A stretch of 64,000 bases of DNA. It comes from Candidatus Aminicenantota bacterium (GTDB taxonomy: Bacteria > Acidobacteriota > Aminicenantia > Aminicenantales > Saccharicenantaceae). Made by a program: the position numbers and the translations under genes. Below the pieces are notes generated by a model. The model was not told the origin of the DNA. It saw only the letters and a list, made by a program, of their open reading frames with translations, and searched no databases. Location: assembly GCA_014360005.1 (NCBI GenBank), contig JACIYI010000002.1:1-64000 (forward strand), read 5' to 3'. This document shows positions 7,429-16,247 of the stretch, piece after piece. Numbering within the stretch: the first letter of the stretch is position 1; each line of letters starts with the position of its first letter.

Positions 7429-8676
7429 TTACATCCCGTACTTGGCGATGATTTCCTGCTTGGTTTTGTGGAGGATGTCGAATTTTTTGCCGACCTTGAT
7501 AAAAGCCTCCAGAGCTTTATCCAGGTGGTGGATTTCATGGGCGGCCGAAATCTGGGTTCTGATTCTGGCCTGGCCCTGGGGAACCACCGGGAAGAAGAAG
7601 CCGATGGCATAAATTCCTTCTTCAAAAAGAGCCTTGGAGAACTCCTGGGCCAGCCTGGCGTTGAAAAGCATCACCGGGACAATCGGAGTATCACCTTCCT
7701 TGAGGATGAACCCGGCTTCAGTCAGGCCTTTTCTCCAGTACTCGGTGTTCTTTTCCAGCTTGTCGCGGCGCTCGGTGGTAGCCGAAAGAATTTCCAGAAC
7801 CTTGAGGATGCCCACGATTATGACCGGGGCGATGGTGTTGGAGAAAAGGTACGGCCGGGCCCGCTGCCGGCACATCTCGACAATTTCCCGCCGCCCGGAA
7901 ACGCAGCCGCCGGTGGCCCCGCCGAGAGCCTTACCGAAGGTGGTGGTGATGATGTCAATCTTGCCCATAACACCGTATTTCTCGTGGGTGCCACGCCCCG
8001 TTTTCCCGATAAAACCGGTAGCGTGGGAATCGTCCACCAGCAGCATGGCGTTGTACTTCTCGCACAGCTCAACCATCTTATCCAGCTTGGCCGTGTCGCC
8101 GTCCATGGAAAAAACACCATCAGTCACCACCAGACGCAGTCTCTTATCCTGGTACATCTGGAGTTTCTCTTCCAGGTGTTCCATATCGGAGTGCTTGAAG
8201 GTGTCGTGCATGGCGCTGCACAGCCTGATGCCATCAATTAATGAGGCGTGGACCAGGCGGTCGGAGATGATAACGTCATCCTTGGTCAGGATGGCTTCAA
8301 AAACTCCGGCGTTGGCATCCATGCAAGAAGGGAACAGGATGGTATCCTCGGTGCCGAGGAACTCGGTCATCCTCTTTTCCAGCTCTTTGTGAATGTCCTG
8401 GGTGCCGCAGATGAACCGCACCGAAGACAGCCCAAAGCCCCTCGTTTCCAGCCCTTCATGAGCTGCCTTGATGACTTCGGGATGGCTGGACAGGCCGAGG
8501 TAATTGTTGGCGCACATGTTGATAACCTTCTTCAGCGATGAGCCAACCGGAAATTCCACCTCAATGTCGGCCGCCTGGGGTGAATGAATAAACCTTTCTT
8601 CCTTGAACAGGCCGCCCTCCTGCAGGGCCTTGAGCTGGGCCTGATATAACTCCCGAACGCTATCAGGGAAAGCCAT
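7429..8676 (-). CDS. kbl: Alpha-oxoamine synthase, glycine C-acetyltransferase (KBL)-like
   Basis: 415 residues, a PLP enzyme of the KBL/AONS/SPT family. The lysine that binds PLP is in TTTFGKALGGATGG (K249). DDSHATGFIGKTGRGTHE and the C-terminal FFFPVVPQGQARIRTQISAAH are typical of 2-amino-3-ketobutyrate CoA ligase, which condenses glycine and acetyl-CoA or runs in reverse in threonine breakdown. No threonine dehydrogenase is adjacent. Instead the gene is the last of an operon with an acyl carrier protein, an AcsA-like ligase and AcpS, so the acyl donor may be carried on ACP, as for serine palmitoyltransferases in bacterial sphingolipid clusters. AAGGAGG lies 5-6 nt before the ATG, and a strong terminator follows. 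Confidence 0.85.
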   Translation of the reverse strand: MAFPDSVRELYQAQLKALQEGGLFKEERFIHSPQAADIEVEFPVGSSLKKVINMCANNYLGLSSHPEVIKAAHEGLETRGFGLSSVRFICGTQDIHKELEKRMTEFLGTEDTILFPSCMDANAGVFEAILTKDDVIISDRLVHASLIDGIRLCSAMHDTFKHSDMEHLEEKLQMYQDKRLRLVVTDGVFSMDGDTAKLDKMVELCEKYNAMLLVDDSHATGFIGKTGRGTHEKYGVMGKIDIITTTFGKALGGATGGCVSGRREIVEMCRQRARPYLFSNTIAPVIIVGILKVLEILSATTERRDKLEKNTEYWRKGLTEAGFILKEGDTPIVPVMLFNARLAQEFSKALFEEGIYAIGFFFPVVPQGQARIRTQISAAHEIHHLDKALEAFIKVGKKFDILHKTKQEIIAKYGM

Positions 8677-8734
8677 GGTCTCCTCCTTTGTCTTTATTAA
8701 CTACCCGCCGGCTGTTTCGTAACCGACGGCCGTC

Positions 8735-8983
8735 TCAAGCTTTTACAAACCGCCTGACCAGGTCAGCAATCTTGTTGACCGAATCGAAGGCTTCGGGCGT
8801 GGCCTGGTCGTCAGGAATCTGGATGTTGTACTTATTTTCCAGGAAGCGTTTCAGCGAGACCATGGAGAAGGAATCTACGATGCCACCGGAAATCAGCGGG
8901 GTGTCATAGTCAATCGGGTCGCTGTCGGGCTCCAGGTACTCTTTGATCACATAATTCTTGATTATTTCTTTCAATTCGTCCAT
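8735..8983 (-). CDS. Stand-alone acyl carrier protein
   Basis: 82 residues with the four-helix ACP pattern and a phosphopantetheine site in GGIVDSFSMVSL (Ser38; DSF instead of the usual DSL). It is acidic. AAGGAG lies 7 nt before the ATG. It sits between the AcsA-like ligase (48-nt gap) and the KBL-like synthase (58-nt gap). It is not beside fatty-acid genes such as fabD, fabG or fabF, so it is likely a dedicated carrier for this operon rather than the housekeeping AcpP. Confidence 0.85.
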   Translation of the reverse strand: MDELKEIIKNYVIKEYLEPDSDPIDYDTPLISGGIVDSFSMVSLKRFLENKYNIQIPDDQATPEAFDSVNKIADLVRRFVKA

Positions 8984-9031
8984 CGCTTTACTCCTTTTTT
9001 CTATTTTATTTTTTCTATTTTTTCAAGCCGG

Positions 9032-10735
9032 TCATTCATTTTCCAGGGTGGAAGTATCGCCGATTTCCTCGCCCCACTCTTTGGCGTGCAGGATTCGTCT
9101 CATTATTTTCCCGCTTCTGGTCTTGGGCAGAGAATCCACAAACTCAATCTCCTGGGGCATGGCCAGCGGGGAAAGTTTCTTGCGGATAAAGTTCATGATA
9201 TCAAGCTCCAGGTCCTTGGAAGCCGTAAAGCCCGGCTTCAGGGTGACGAAAGCCTTAACCACCTCCATGTTGATGGGGTCCGGCTTGCTGACCACGGCTG
9301 ATTCAGCCACCGCCGGGTGTTCCAGCAGGGCCGACTCCACTTCAAAGGGGCTGACTAAGTGGCCGCCAGTGTTGATAACATCGTCATCCCGACCGACGAA
9401 CCAGATATAGCCGTCCTTATCCATCCGGGCCCGGTCGCCGGTCAGGTACCAGCCGTTGCGGAATTTATTCTTGTAAGCTTCTTCGTTGTTCCAGTAGGTC
9501 CGCATCATGGAGGGCCAGCCCGGCTTCAGGCCAATAAGCCCGATGCGCCCCGGCTCCGGGTATGGTTCGTGGTTGCTGTGGTTTAAGATAGTGGCGGTGA
9601 TGCCGGGAAAAGGTCTTCCCATAGAACCAGGTTTAACCGGCATTCCGGGGAAATTGGTGATGACAATGCAGCCAGTCTCGGTCTGCCAGTAGGTGTCGTG
9701 GAAAGGCTTGCCGAAAACCCGGATGGACCAGTTGACGGCTTCCGGGTTGAGCGGCTCGCCGACGCTGGCCAGGTGCCGCAGCGACGACAGGTCGAACTTT
9801 TTGATGATTTCATCTCCGGCCTTCATCAGCGACCTGATAGCGGTCGGGGCCGAATACCAGACGGTTACCCGGTTTTTCTCGATAAAACGGTACCAGGCTT
9901 CGGCCGAAAAGCCGCTGTCCAGAACACACTGGGTAACACCCAGGCTGAAGGGCCCGATTATGCCGTAGGAAGTTCCGGTTACCCAGCCGGGGTCGGCTGT
10001 GCACCAGTAGATGTCATCGTCGTGCAGGTCCAGGACCCATTTAGCCGTGAGGTACTGAGAAATAAGCGAATAATGGACGTGCTTGACACCTTTGGGCATG
10101 CCGGTAGTCCCGGAAGTATAGTGCAGCACAGACGGGGTTTCAGCATAGGTGGGATAGATGTCATAATTTTCGACTTTTTCCGAATTTTCCATGGAGAAAG
10201 CCACTTCCCTCTCCTGGAGGGGAGCCCTGCCATCGTAGTCAACGATGATTATGTGCTTCAGGTGCGGCAGCTTATCTCTTATCTTCCTCACCTTGGAGAC
10301 ATGCTTTTTCTGGGTGAAGATGGCCGTGGTCTCGGCATTCTCCAGGCGGACGAAAAGTGATTCTTCGCCAAAAGCTGAAAACAGCGGCTGGACAATGGCC
10401 CCGGTTTTCAGAATACCCAAAAAACCGATGTAAAGTTCCGGCACCCGGTCCAGGAACAGGCAAACCCGCTCCCCAGCTTTTATTCCCAGGTCGGTGATGA
10501 ACTTGGCGAAGGTGTTGGAATAAAGCCGGATGTCGTTGTAGGTAAAAATCTTTTTTTCGCCGGTAAAGCCTTCCCAGATTAAGGCGACCTTGTCGGCCTT
10601 GCCCTGCTGGCAGATGCGGTCCGAGCAATACCAGCCGATGTTGATGACCTGCCCGGGCTTATAACCGAGTTCCTGCTCGCTGATGGCCCAGGAAAAATTC
10701 TTGACTCTTTCTTCGTAGTTTCCGAAATGTGTCAT
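9032..10735 (-). CDS. acsA: AMP-forming acetyl-CoA synthetase-like ligase (AcsA type)
   Basis: 567 residues, an adenylate-forming (ANL) enzyme. It shows the P-loop YTSGTTGMPKG, the motif DTYWQTETG, YLTGDRARMDKDGY, and the C-terminal catalytic lysine in PKTRSGKIMRR. The tryptophan before QTETG, which narrows the acyl pocket to acetate in Acs enzymes, is kept, so a short acyl substrate is likely. The length matches the Bacillus AcsA group rather than the roughly 650-residue Acs. GGAGGG lies just before the ATG. Its neighbours are AcpS (18-nt gap) upstream and an ACP downstream, so it may load acetate, or another short acid, onto CoA or the ACP. The thioester acceptor cannot be read from sequence. 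Confidence 0.85.
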   Translation of the reverse strand: MTHFGNYEERVKNFSWAISEQELGYKPGQVINIGWYCSDRICQQGKADKVALIWEGFTGEKKIFTYNDIRLYSNTFAKFITDLGIKAGERVCLFLDRVPELYIGFLGILKTGAIVQPLFSAFGEESLFVRLENAETTAIFTQKKHVSKVRKIRDKLPHLKHIIIVDYDGRAPLQEREVAFSMENSEKVENYDIYPTYAETPSVLHYTSGTTGMPKGVKHVHYSLISQYLTAKWVLDLHDDDIYWCTADPGWVTGTSYGIIGPFSLGVTQCVLDSGFSAEAWYRFIEKNRVTVWYSAPTAIRSLMKAGDEIIKKFDLSSLRHLASVGEPLNPEAVNWSIRVFGKPFHDTYWQTETGCIVITNFPGMPVKPGSMGRPFPGITATILNHSNHEPYPEPGRIGLIGLKPGWPSMMRTYWNNEEAYKNKFRNGWYLTGDRARMDKDGYIWFVGRDDDVINTGGHLVSPFEVESALLEHPAVAESAVVSKPDPINMEVVKAFVTLKPGFTASKDLELDIMNFIRKKLSPLAMPQEIEFVDSLPKTRSGKIMRRILHAKEWGEEIGDTSTLENE

Positions 10736-10753
10736 TGTCCCTCCACAGGTATT

Positions 10754-11128
10754 CTATTTTTCCAGTATGACCGTGGCCACGGCCTTGGTCTGAAGATGCG
10801 ACAGCGTCACATAAAACCTGGTAATGCCTTCTTCCTGGCAGAGCTCCCTGGCCCGTCCATAAATTTCAAGAACGGGCTGCCCGCTCTCCAGGTTCCGGAC
10901 TTCAATCTCGGAGAACCTGACTCCCCGGCTCCAGCCCGTGCCCAGGGCTTTCAGGAAAGCTTCCTTGGCCGCGAAGCGGGCGGCGTAGTGCTGAAAGGGG
11001 AATTTCTTGCTCTCACAATAGGCTATTTCAACCGGGGTATAGAGTTTCTCTTTCAGCCCCGGGGTCCGGGTTAGTTTATCTTTCACCCTGGCGACTTCGA
11101 TAATATCTACGCCCACTCCAAAAATCAA
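10754..11128 (-). CDS. acpS: Holo-[acyl-carrier-protein] synthase
   Basis: 124 residues. It transfers 4'-phosphopantetheine from CoA to the serine of ACP. Diagnostic blocks are GVGVDIIEVARV at the N-terminus (Mg-binding Asp), FAAKEAFLKALGTG (catalytic Glu/Lys) and VTLSH near the end. The start codon is TTG at 11128, preceded by AGGAGG at good spacing; no in-frame ATG fits. It is the first gene of the four-gene operon, which suggests the operon brings its own ACP activation. It may also serve the whole cell. Confidence 0.92.
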   Translation of the reverse strand: MIFGVGVDIIEVARVKDKLTRTPGLKEKLYTPVEIAYCESKKFPFQHYAARFAAKEAFLKALGTGWSRGVRFSEIEVRNLESGQPVLEIYGRARELCQEEGITRFYVTLSHLQTKAVATVILEK

Positions 11129-11243
11129 TCGGCCTCCTGGTATTTCAGCAGCACCAAAATTGCCCTTAATCTGCTCTTTTTTCTCATTTTGAGCAGAAGT
11201 TATTATAGAAAAAAGATCATAAATGTCAAAGAGGCGGCCGCCG

Positions 11244-11810
11244 CTATCCTTTCCTCAAATGGTCGAAAAGAATCTTAAAGCCGATCAGGACCAGGACCAG
11301 GCCGCCAACGAGCTCAGCCCGTCGCCCGAACACCCGGCCCATCAGGGGTCCAACCCGGCTGGCCACCCAGGTCAGGCTGAAGGCGGTCAGCCCGATCACC
11401 AGAGCCGAAATCCAGATGTTAATACCGAGCACCGCCAGCCCGAAACCGGCAGCCAGGGCATCCTGGCTGGTGGCCAGAGCCAGCACCAGAACTGACCAGC
11501 CCCGGGTGGGGTCGCTGTTCTGAAACCTGTCTTCCTCGCCCCGGAATGATTGCCAGACCATTCTCAAGCCTACGAGGAGCAACAGCCCGAAGGCCACCCA
11601 GTGGTCATAGCGGGAAATCAGCTTGATCAGGTTTTCCCCGATAAACCAGCCGATGACCGGCATCATGAACTGGAAAAGCCCGAAATGGAAGGCCAGGCGG
11701 AAGACCTGCTGACGGCTGAGGCCAGAAAGAGAAAAGGCCAGGCCCACGGTGACGGCAAAGGCATCAACAGCCAGGGCCAGGGCAATTCCGGCCAGTATCA
11801 GAATGTTCAT
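11244..11810 (-). CDS. mntP: MntP-family manganese efflux pump
   Basis: 188 residues with six hydrophobic segments, a small inner-membrane exporter of the MntP (DUF204) family. Two repeated halves each carry an acidic membrane motif: ALAVDAFAVTVGLAF at residues 12-26 and ALATSQDALAAGFGLA near 112-127. In this family they form the Mn2+ path. No yybP-ykoY (Mn) riboswitch is recognisable upstream. The ATG has no Shine-Dalgarno but sits 10 nt behind a perfect TATAAT. It is divergent from uvrA and 115 nt upstream of acpS. Confidence 0.85.
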   Translation of the reverse strand: MNILILAGIALALAVDAFAVTVGLAFSLSGLSRQQVFRLAFHFGLFQFMMPVIGWFIGENLIKLISRYDHWVAFGLLLLVGLRMVWQSFRGEEDRFQNSDPTRGWSVLVLALATSQDALAAGFGLAVLGINIWISALVIGLTAFSLTWVASRVGPLMGRVFGRRAELVGGLVLVLIGFKILFDHLRKG

Positions 11811-11820
11811 AAGTTTGTCA

Positions 11821-11826
11821 ATTATA
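11821..11826 (-). promoter_or_regulatory. -10 box of mntP
   Basis: The minus strand reads TATAAT here, ending 10 nt before the mntP ATG. No good -35 is visible at 16-18 nt. A transcript from it would have a leader of only a few nucleotides. Confidence 0.4.
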
Positions 11827-12118
11827 CCAGAGCCTGAACTAAATTTCTCCAGATTCGGCTGAGCGACCAGAGCGCTCTAAGAGCAATCAGCCCGCCTGAA
11901 TCAAACCTTTAAGGTGCGTCTTCATTCCCTTTGAGCCAAAGGCCTCAAATATCTGTTTCAGTCTGGCCCTTTACACTTCAAGACACTTCATCCTTCAGCT
12001 CAAGAATTATATCCACAATCACCTCCAGTAATGGCCCGGCAAGGTCCTGGGTGCAGTAACTGGGGGCCAGCCAGCCTGTCCCTCGCCAGGAATCTCCGTC
12101 CAGTTCCCGGGTCACTTC
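11827..12118. other. Divergent intergenic region between mntP and uvrA
   Basis: About 290 nt between the two promoters. It contains the palindrome AGAGCGCTCT (about 11870-11879). No coding frame is convincing, and no LexA-like (SOS) operator could be identified before uvrA. I see no RNA gene. Confidence 0.4.
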
Positions 12119-12147
12119 TTACCATCTGGTCTTCAAGAGAGTATAAT
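12119..12147 (+). promoter_or_regulatory. uvrA promoter
   Basis: TTACCA (12119-12124) and a perfect TATAAT (12142-12147) are separated by 17 nt. The uvrA ATG follows only 9 nt later with no Shine-Dalgarno between. Confidence 0.5.
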
Positions 12148-12156
12148 TTTTTAACA

Positions 12157-14904
12157 ATGGAAGAAAAAATCGTTCTCCGTGGGGTCCGCGTCCACAACCT
12201 GAAGAATATCGACCTGGACCTGCCGGTGGGCCGGCTCTTAGTCATCACCGGGGTCAGCGGTTCGGGCAAGTCTTCTCTGGCTTTTGATACCCTTTACGCT
12301 GAGGGGCAGCGGCGCTACCTGGAATCCCTCTCTTCCTACGCCCGGCAGTTTCTGGAGCGGATGGATAAGCCAGAAGCTGACCTGATTGAAGGCATCCCCC
12401 CGGCCATCGCCATCCAGCAGAAAGCTGCGGCCAAGAACCCGCGGTCAACCGTGGCCACGGTCACCGAAATTTACGATTTCCTCCGGGTGCTTTACGCCAG
12501 GATTGGAACCATTCACTGCCTGAAGTGCGGGCAGCCGGTTAAAAAAGACACCATCGACAGCATGGTCGAGGCCCTGAGCGGCCTGCGGGCCGGAACCCGT
12601 CTGGCCATCACCTTCGCCTGGCCGCCGGGTAAAAAGCTGGCCGAGTTGAAAAAAGAAGGTTTCCTGCGGTTTTACCGGGACGGAAAAATCGTCCCGGCCG
12701 AGGAAGCAGAAAAAACCAGACAGCCCGAAAAGAAGCTGGAGGTCCTGGTGGACCTTTTCCAGCTTGACCCCGAGGACCGAGAGCGCCTGGTTGACTCCCT
12801 AGAGACCGGCCTGAAAAAGGGCGGCGGCCGGGCCCGGGTTCGGGCCGAAAGCGGCCAGGTTTTCGATTTTTCTGAATATTTGGAATGCAAGCGCTGCGGC
12901 CTGCCCTACGAAGAACCTTATCCAAACCTGCTGTCGTTCAACAGCCCCCAGGGAGCCTGCCCGGTGTGCCATGGCTTTGGCGACCTGGCGGTTCTGGATG
13001 AAGACAAGATTACGCCCGATAAAAAGAAATCCATAGAAGAAGGGGCGATCGAGCCCTGGACCAAGCCGGCTTCCCGCAACTTGCAGCGCGAGCTTATCCG
13101 CGAGGCCAGACGGCGGGGCATTCCCACCGATATTCCTTTTTATAAACTCAAGCCGGAGCAGAGGAAGTTCGTTCTGGAAGGCGGTGACGGCTACTACGGG
13201 GTCAGGGGCTTTTTTGAATGGCTCGAGTCCAAGAAATACAAGGTCCAGGTCCGGGTGCTGCTCAGCCGCTACCGCAAGTTCGCGCCCTGCCCGGCCTGCA
13301 ACCGCACCCGTCTTAACGAAAAAGCCCGGGCCATAAAGATTGCCGGCAAATCCATCGGCGATTTTAACGCCTTGACCGTGAGGGAAGCCTGCGACTTCCT
13401 GGAAAACCTGAAACTCACTCCCTACGAGCAGAAAATCGGCGACCGGTTAATCCAGGAAATACGGGGGCGGCTAAGGTTCCTGCTGGAAGTGGGGCTGGAT
13501 TACCTGACGCTCGACCGGATGACCTTCACCCTGAGCGGCGGCGAGGCCCAGCGGATCAACCTGGCCGCAGCCCTGAGCGCTTCGCTGGTGGGCACGCTGT
13601 TCGTGCTAGACGAACCCTCCATCGGGCTTCATCCCCGCGACAACCGTCGCCTGGTGCGGATATTGAGACGTATTCAGGATATGGGTAACACAGTGCTGGT
13701 GGTGGAACACGACCCGGAAATCATCAGGGAAGCCGACCACCTGGTGGACCTGGGCCCGGGCGCGGGAGAATACGGGGGCCAGGTGCTTTTTGCTGGTGAG
13801 ATGAAGACTTTCCTGGAACAGGGGCAGACACTCACGGCCCGGTACCTGCGCCAAGAAATTTCCATTCCACGGCCGCAGCGGCGGCGTCAACCGCAAGAAT
13901 TTCTGGAAATTTACGGCGCCCGGAAACACAACCTGAAGAACCTCAACCTGAAAATACCCCTGGGGCTTTTTGTCTGTGTTACCGGCGTTTCCGGCTCGGG
14001 CAAGAGCACCCTGCTGGATGAAGTCATCTATAAAGGATTAACCGACCAGAGTACCAACGGTTTCGACCGGATAGTGGGAGCCAGCCGGATTAACCAGGTG
14101 GTCCGGGTTGACCAGTCCCCGCTGAGCACTTCTCCGCGGTCCATCCCGGCTACTTACACCAAAGCCCTGGACGGCATCCGGGAGCTGTTTGCCTCGAGCC
14201 GCGAAGCCCGAGCCCAGGGCTACCAGGCCGGGCATTTCTCCTTCAACACGGCTCGCGGTCAGTGCCCGGATTGCAAGGGAGCCGGTTTCCAGGAAGTGGA
14301 AATGCAGTTCCTGAGCGACGTGGTCCTGACCTGCGAGACCTGCGGCGGCCGCCGTTACCAGCCCGACATCCTGGAAATCAAGTACCGGGGCAAAAATATC
14401 CACGAAGTCCTGCAGCTGAGTGTCAACCAGGCCCTGAGCTTCTTCGCCGACCAGCGGGACATCGTCCACCGGCTGCAGCCCCTGGCCGAAGTCGGCCTGG
14501 GTTATCTGCGGCTGGGTCAGCCGACCACCACCCTGTCGGGCGGGGAGCTGCAGCGCATCAAGCTGGCCTACCACCTGGTTCACGAGAAGAATAAGAAGAT
14601 TCTTTATCTGTTTGATGAGCCGACCATCGGGCTGCACCTGGATGATGTCAAGGTCCTGCTGAACTGTTTTCAGAAACTGGTAGACCAGGGACACAGTCTG
14701 GTGGTGATAGAGCACAACCTGGAATTAATTAAATGTGCCGATTACATCATCGACCTGGGCCCAGAAGGAGGAGACCGCGGCGGTTATCTGGTGGCCGCCG
14801 GAACTCCAGAACAGGTGGCCGCCAGCCCCAGCTCCCTGACCGGTCTATACCTCAAAGAAATCCTGGGCGGGTCTCAATCCAGCTTGAACCGCCGGGAAAG
14901 GTAA
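12157..14904 (+). CDS. uvrA: Excinuclease ABC subunit A
   Basis: 915 residues, the damage-sensing ATPase of nucleotide excision repair. It has two ABC modules. The first has Walker [10 protein letters not shown], a zinc module (CLKCGQ...CKRCG...CPVC), signature [12 protein letters not shown] and Walker [16 protein letters not shown]. The second has Walker [10 protein letters not shown], zinc module CPDCKGAG...CETCGGRRY, signature [12 protein letters not shown] and [15 protein letters not shown]. The frame is open back to 12031, but ATG 12157 begins the conserved [17 protein letters not shown] and directly follows a promoter. No uvrB or uvrC is nearby. The 3' end overlaps the convergent mgsA by 31 nt. 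Confidence 0.97.
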   Translation: MEEKIVLRGVRVHNLKNIDLDLPVGRLLVITGVSGSGKSSLAFDTLYAEGQRRYLESLSSYARQFLERMDKPEADLIEGIPPAIAIQQKAAAKNPRSTVATVTEIYDFLRVLYARIGTIHCLKCGQPVKKDTIDSMVEALSGLRAGTRLAITFAWPPGKKLAELKKEGFLRFYRDGKIVPAEEAEKTRQPEKKLEVLVDLFQLDPEDRERLVDSLETGLKKGGGRARVRAESGQVFDFSEYLECKRCGLPYEEPYPNLLSFNSPQGACPVCHGFGDLAVLDEDKITPDKKKSIEEGAIEPWTKPASRNLQRELIREARRRGIPTDIPFYKLKPEQRKFVLEGGDGYYGVRGFFEWLESKKYKVQVRVLLSRYRKFAPCPACNRTRLNEKARAIKIAGKSIGDFNALTVREACDFLENLKLTPYEQKIGDRLIQEIRGRLRFLLEVGLDYLTLDRMTFTLSGGEAQRINLAAALSASLVGTLFVLDEPSIGLHPRDNRRLVRILRRIQDMGNTVLVVEHDPEIIREADHLVDLGPGAGEYGGQVLFAGEMKTFLEQGQTLTARYLRQEISIPRPQRRRQPQEFLEIYGARKHNLKNLNLKIPLGLFVCVTGVSGSGKSTLLDEVIYKGLTDQSTNGFDRIVGASRINQVVRVDQSPLSTSPRSIPATYTKALDGIRELFASSREARAQGYQAGHFSFNTARGQCPDCKGAGFQEVEMQFLSDVVLTCETCGGRRYQPDILEIKYRGKNIHEVLQLSVNQALSFFADQRDIVHRLQPLAEVGLGYLRLGQPTTTLSGGELQRIKLAYHLVHEKNKKILYLFDEPTIGLHLDDVKVLLNCFQKLVDQGHSLVVIEHNLELIKCADYIIDLGPEGGDRGGYLVAAGTPEQVAASPSSLTGLYLKEILGGSQSSLNRRER

Positions 14905-15338
14905 TCGGAATAATCGGGCACCTCCCTGGAGTATTCTTCCGTCATCAGTGGAGAAGAAATTATAAAATCGGCTGAGGCCCGGTCGCAGGCCACTGGAATG
15001 TTCCAGACGACAGCGATTCTCAACAGGGCCTTGACATCCGGGTCGTGGGGCTGGGCTTCCAGAGGGTCCCAGAAAAATATCAGGAAATCAATCTGTCCCT
15101 CGGCAATCCTGGCTCCAACCTGCTGGTCGCCGCCGAGCGGCCCGCTCTGCAGGACGTTGACCTCAAGGCTTAGCTCTTTTTTAAGCAGTAACCCGGTGGT
15201 GCCGGTAGCCCAGAGTTCGTGTTTATCCAGGAGACCCCGGTTGAACCTGACCCAATCCAGCAGGTCGGCTTTTTTGTTGTCATGGGCCACCAGGGCAATC
15301 TTTTTTCGCCTGCTCATTTTCATGATTAAACCTGTCAT
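14874..15338 (-). CDS. mgsA: Methylglyoxal synthase
   Basis: 154 residues, converts dihydroxyacetone phosphate to methylglyoxal and phosphate, a bypass of lower glycolysis under phosphate limitation. Conserved blocks: [10 protein letters not shown] with the catalytic-site Asp, ATGTTG (phosphate binding), [15 protein letters not shown] and [31 protein letters not shown] lies 5 nt before ATG 15338. A second ATG at 15323 is possible but has no such site. The last 31 nt lie opposite the end of uvrA, so the two convergent genes share 3' ends. Confidence 0.95.
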   Translation of the reverse strand: MTGLIMKMSRRKKIALVAHDNKKADLLDWVRFNRGLLDKHELWATGTTGLLLKKELSLEVNVLQSGPLGGDQQVGARIAEGQIDFLIFFWDPLEAQPHDPDVKALLRIAVVWNIPVACDRASADFIISSPLMTEEYSREVPDYSDYLSRRFKLD

Positions 15339-15400
15339 TTTCCTCTCCTTTTCTTATTTTCTCAGAACCGGGCGACAAAATAAATAAGGGAAAATTTCTT

Positions 15401-15430
15401 GTGACAGGCCGCGAACTTAACCGCTATAAT
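15401..15430 (+). promoter_or_regulatory. Promoter of the SagB-like gene
   Basis: GTGACA (15401-15406, five of six matches to TTGACA) and a perfect TATAAT (15425-15430) are separated by 18 nt. They lie about 45 nt before the start codon. Confidence 0.55.
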
Positions 15431-15474
15431 TATATTTAACTGATAATTAATAAATTGCCTCAAGGAGCAGGACC

Positions 15475-16206
15475 ATGAAAGAGGGTATCGGGCATCAATT
15501 CCAGATGGAAACTAAGTACCAGCGGGAGCCATACTCCCCGGGAGCTATTGAAGGTCAGCAGAAAAGGGAAAAGCTCAAAGAAAAGCTGGTGGATAAATCC
15601 TGGCCCCTGCCGTCACCAGACCGGGAAGACGGCTGGCCATTATTCAAGGCCATCAACAGCCGGAGAAGCGTCAGGGAATTCCGGAAAAAACCGGTTTCTC
15701 TGGCCGCCTTATCCCAGATTTTATGGGCGGCCCAGGGAATTACCCTGAAGGCCGGAGATTTCAGCCTGCGAACTGCGCCCTCGGCCGGCGCTCTGTACCC
15801 CATCGACATTTACGTCTGTGTTCAGGCCGTGGACACGCTGAAGCCGGGCCTGTATCATTTTCTGCCAGCGGCCCAGGCTCTCCGGATGCGATACGAGGGC
15901 GATTTCAGTCAGCTGCTGGCCGACGCCGCTCTCAATCAGGATTTCCTGGCTGAAGCCAGCCTGGTCCTGGTGCTGACCGCCGTTTTTGAAAGAACCACCT
16001 GGAAATACGGAGCCCGGGGCTTTCGCTACCTCTACCTGGATGCCGGCCACATCGCCCAGAACGCTGCCCTGGCCGCGGTTTCTCTGGGACTCGGCTCCTG
16101 TCCGGTGGCTGCTTTTTTTGATGACGAAATCAACGCCCTGCTGGGAGTTAACCCGGCCAGGGAATCAGCCGTTTACCTGCTGGCTGTCGGCTGGCCCCGC
16201 AAATAA
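15475..16206 (+). CDS. SagB/ThcOx-type nitroreductase-fold oxidoreductase
   Basis: 243 residues, an FMN-binding nitroreductase-fold protein of the SagB group. The core has INSRRSVREF (FMN phosphate contact), LSQILWAAQGI, RTAPSAGALYPIDIYV (the SagB hallmark S-A-G-A-x-Y-P) and GLGSCPVAAF near the end. SagB enzymes oxidise azolines to azoles in peptide toxins when paired with a YcaO cyclodehydratase. None is here, and stand-alone relatives have unknown substrates. Residues 1-50 are a hydrophilic extension. CAAGGAG lies 8-9 nt before the ATG. It is a monocistronic gene, convergent with an ABC permease. Confidence 0.85.
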   Translation: MKEGIGHQFQMETKYQREPYSPGAIEGQQKREKLKEKLVDKSWPLPSPDREDGWPLFKAINSRRSVREFRKKPVSLAALSQILWAAQGITLKAGDFSLRTAPSAGALYPIDIYVCVQAVDTLKPGLYHFLPAAQALRMRYEGDFSQLLADAALNQDFLAEASLVLVLTAVFERTTWKYGARGFRYLYLDAGHIAQNAALAAVSLGLGSCPVAAFFDDEINALLGVNPARESAVYLLAVGWPRK

Positions 16207-16218
16207 ACGGGTCCTTTA

Positions 16219-16242
16219 ATATATGAAAGATTGTTCATATAT
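16219..16242. repeat. 24-bp palindrome, copy 1 (ArsR/SmtB-operator-like)
   Basis: ATATATGAA (16219-16227), a 6-nt spacer AGATTG, and TTCATATAT (16234-16242). The same arms and nearly the same spacer occur at 59040-59063 and 59066-59089. It lies in the 41-nt gap between two convergent genes, so it is not at an obvious promoter. Confidence 0.7.
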
Positions 16243-16247
16243 CAGCT

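Noticed and set aside
7354-8241. Plus-strand open frame of 295 codons opposite the KBL-like gene
   Set aside because: It lies wholly antisense to a strongly conserved enzyme and has no recognisable domain.
7429-8676. Threonine degradation operon (tdh-kbl)
   Set aside because: No threonine dehydrogenase lies on either side; the neighbours are an ACP, an acyl-activating ligase and AcpS.
11811-12156. yybP-ykoY manganese riboswitch upstream of mntP
   Set aside because: The conserved loop sequences are not present, and the -10 box 10 nt before the ATG leaves no room for a leader.
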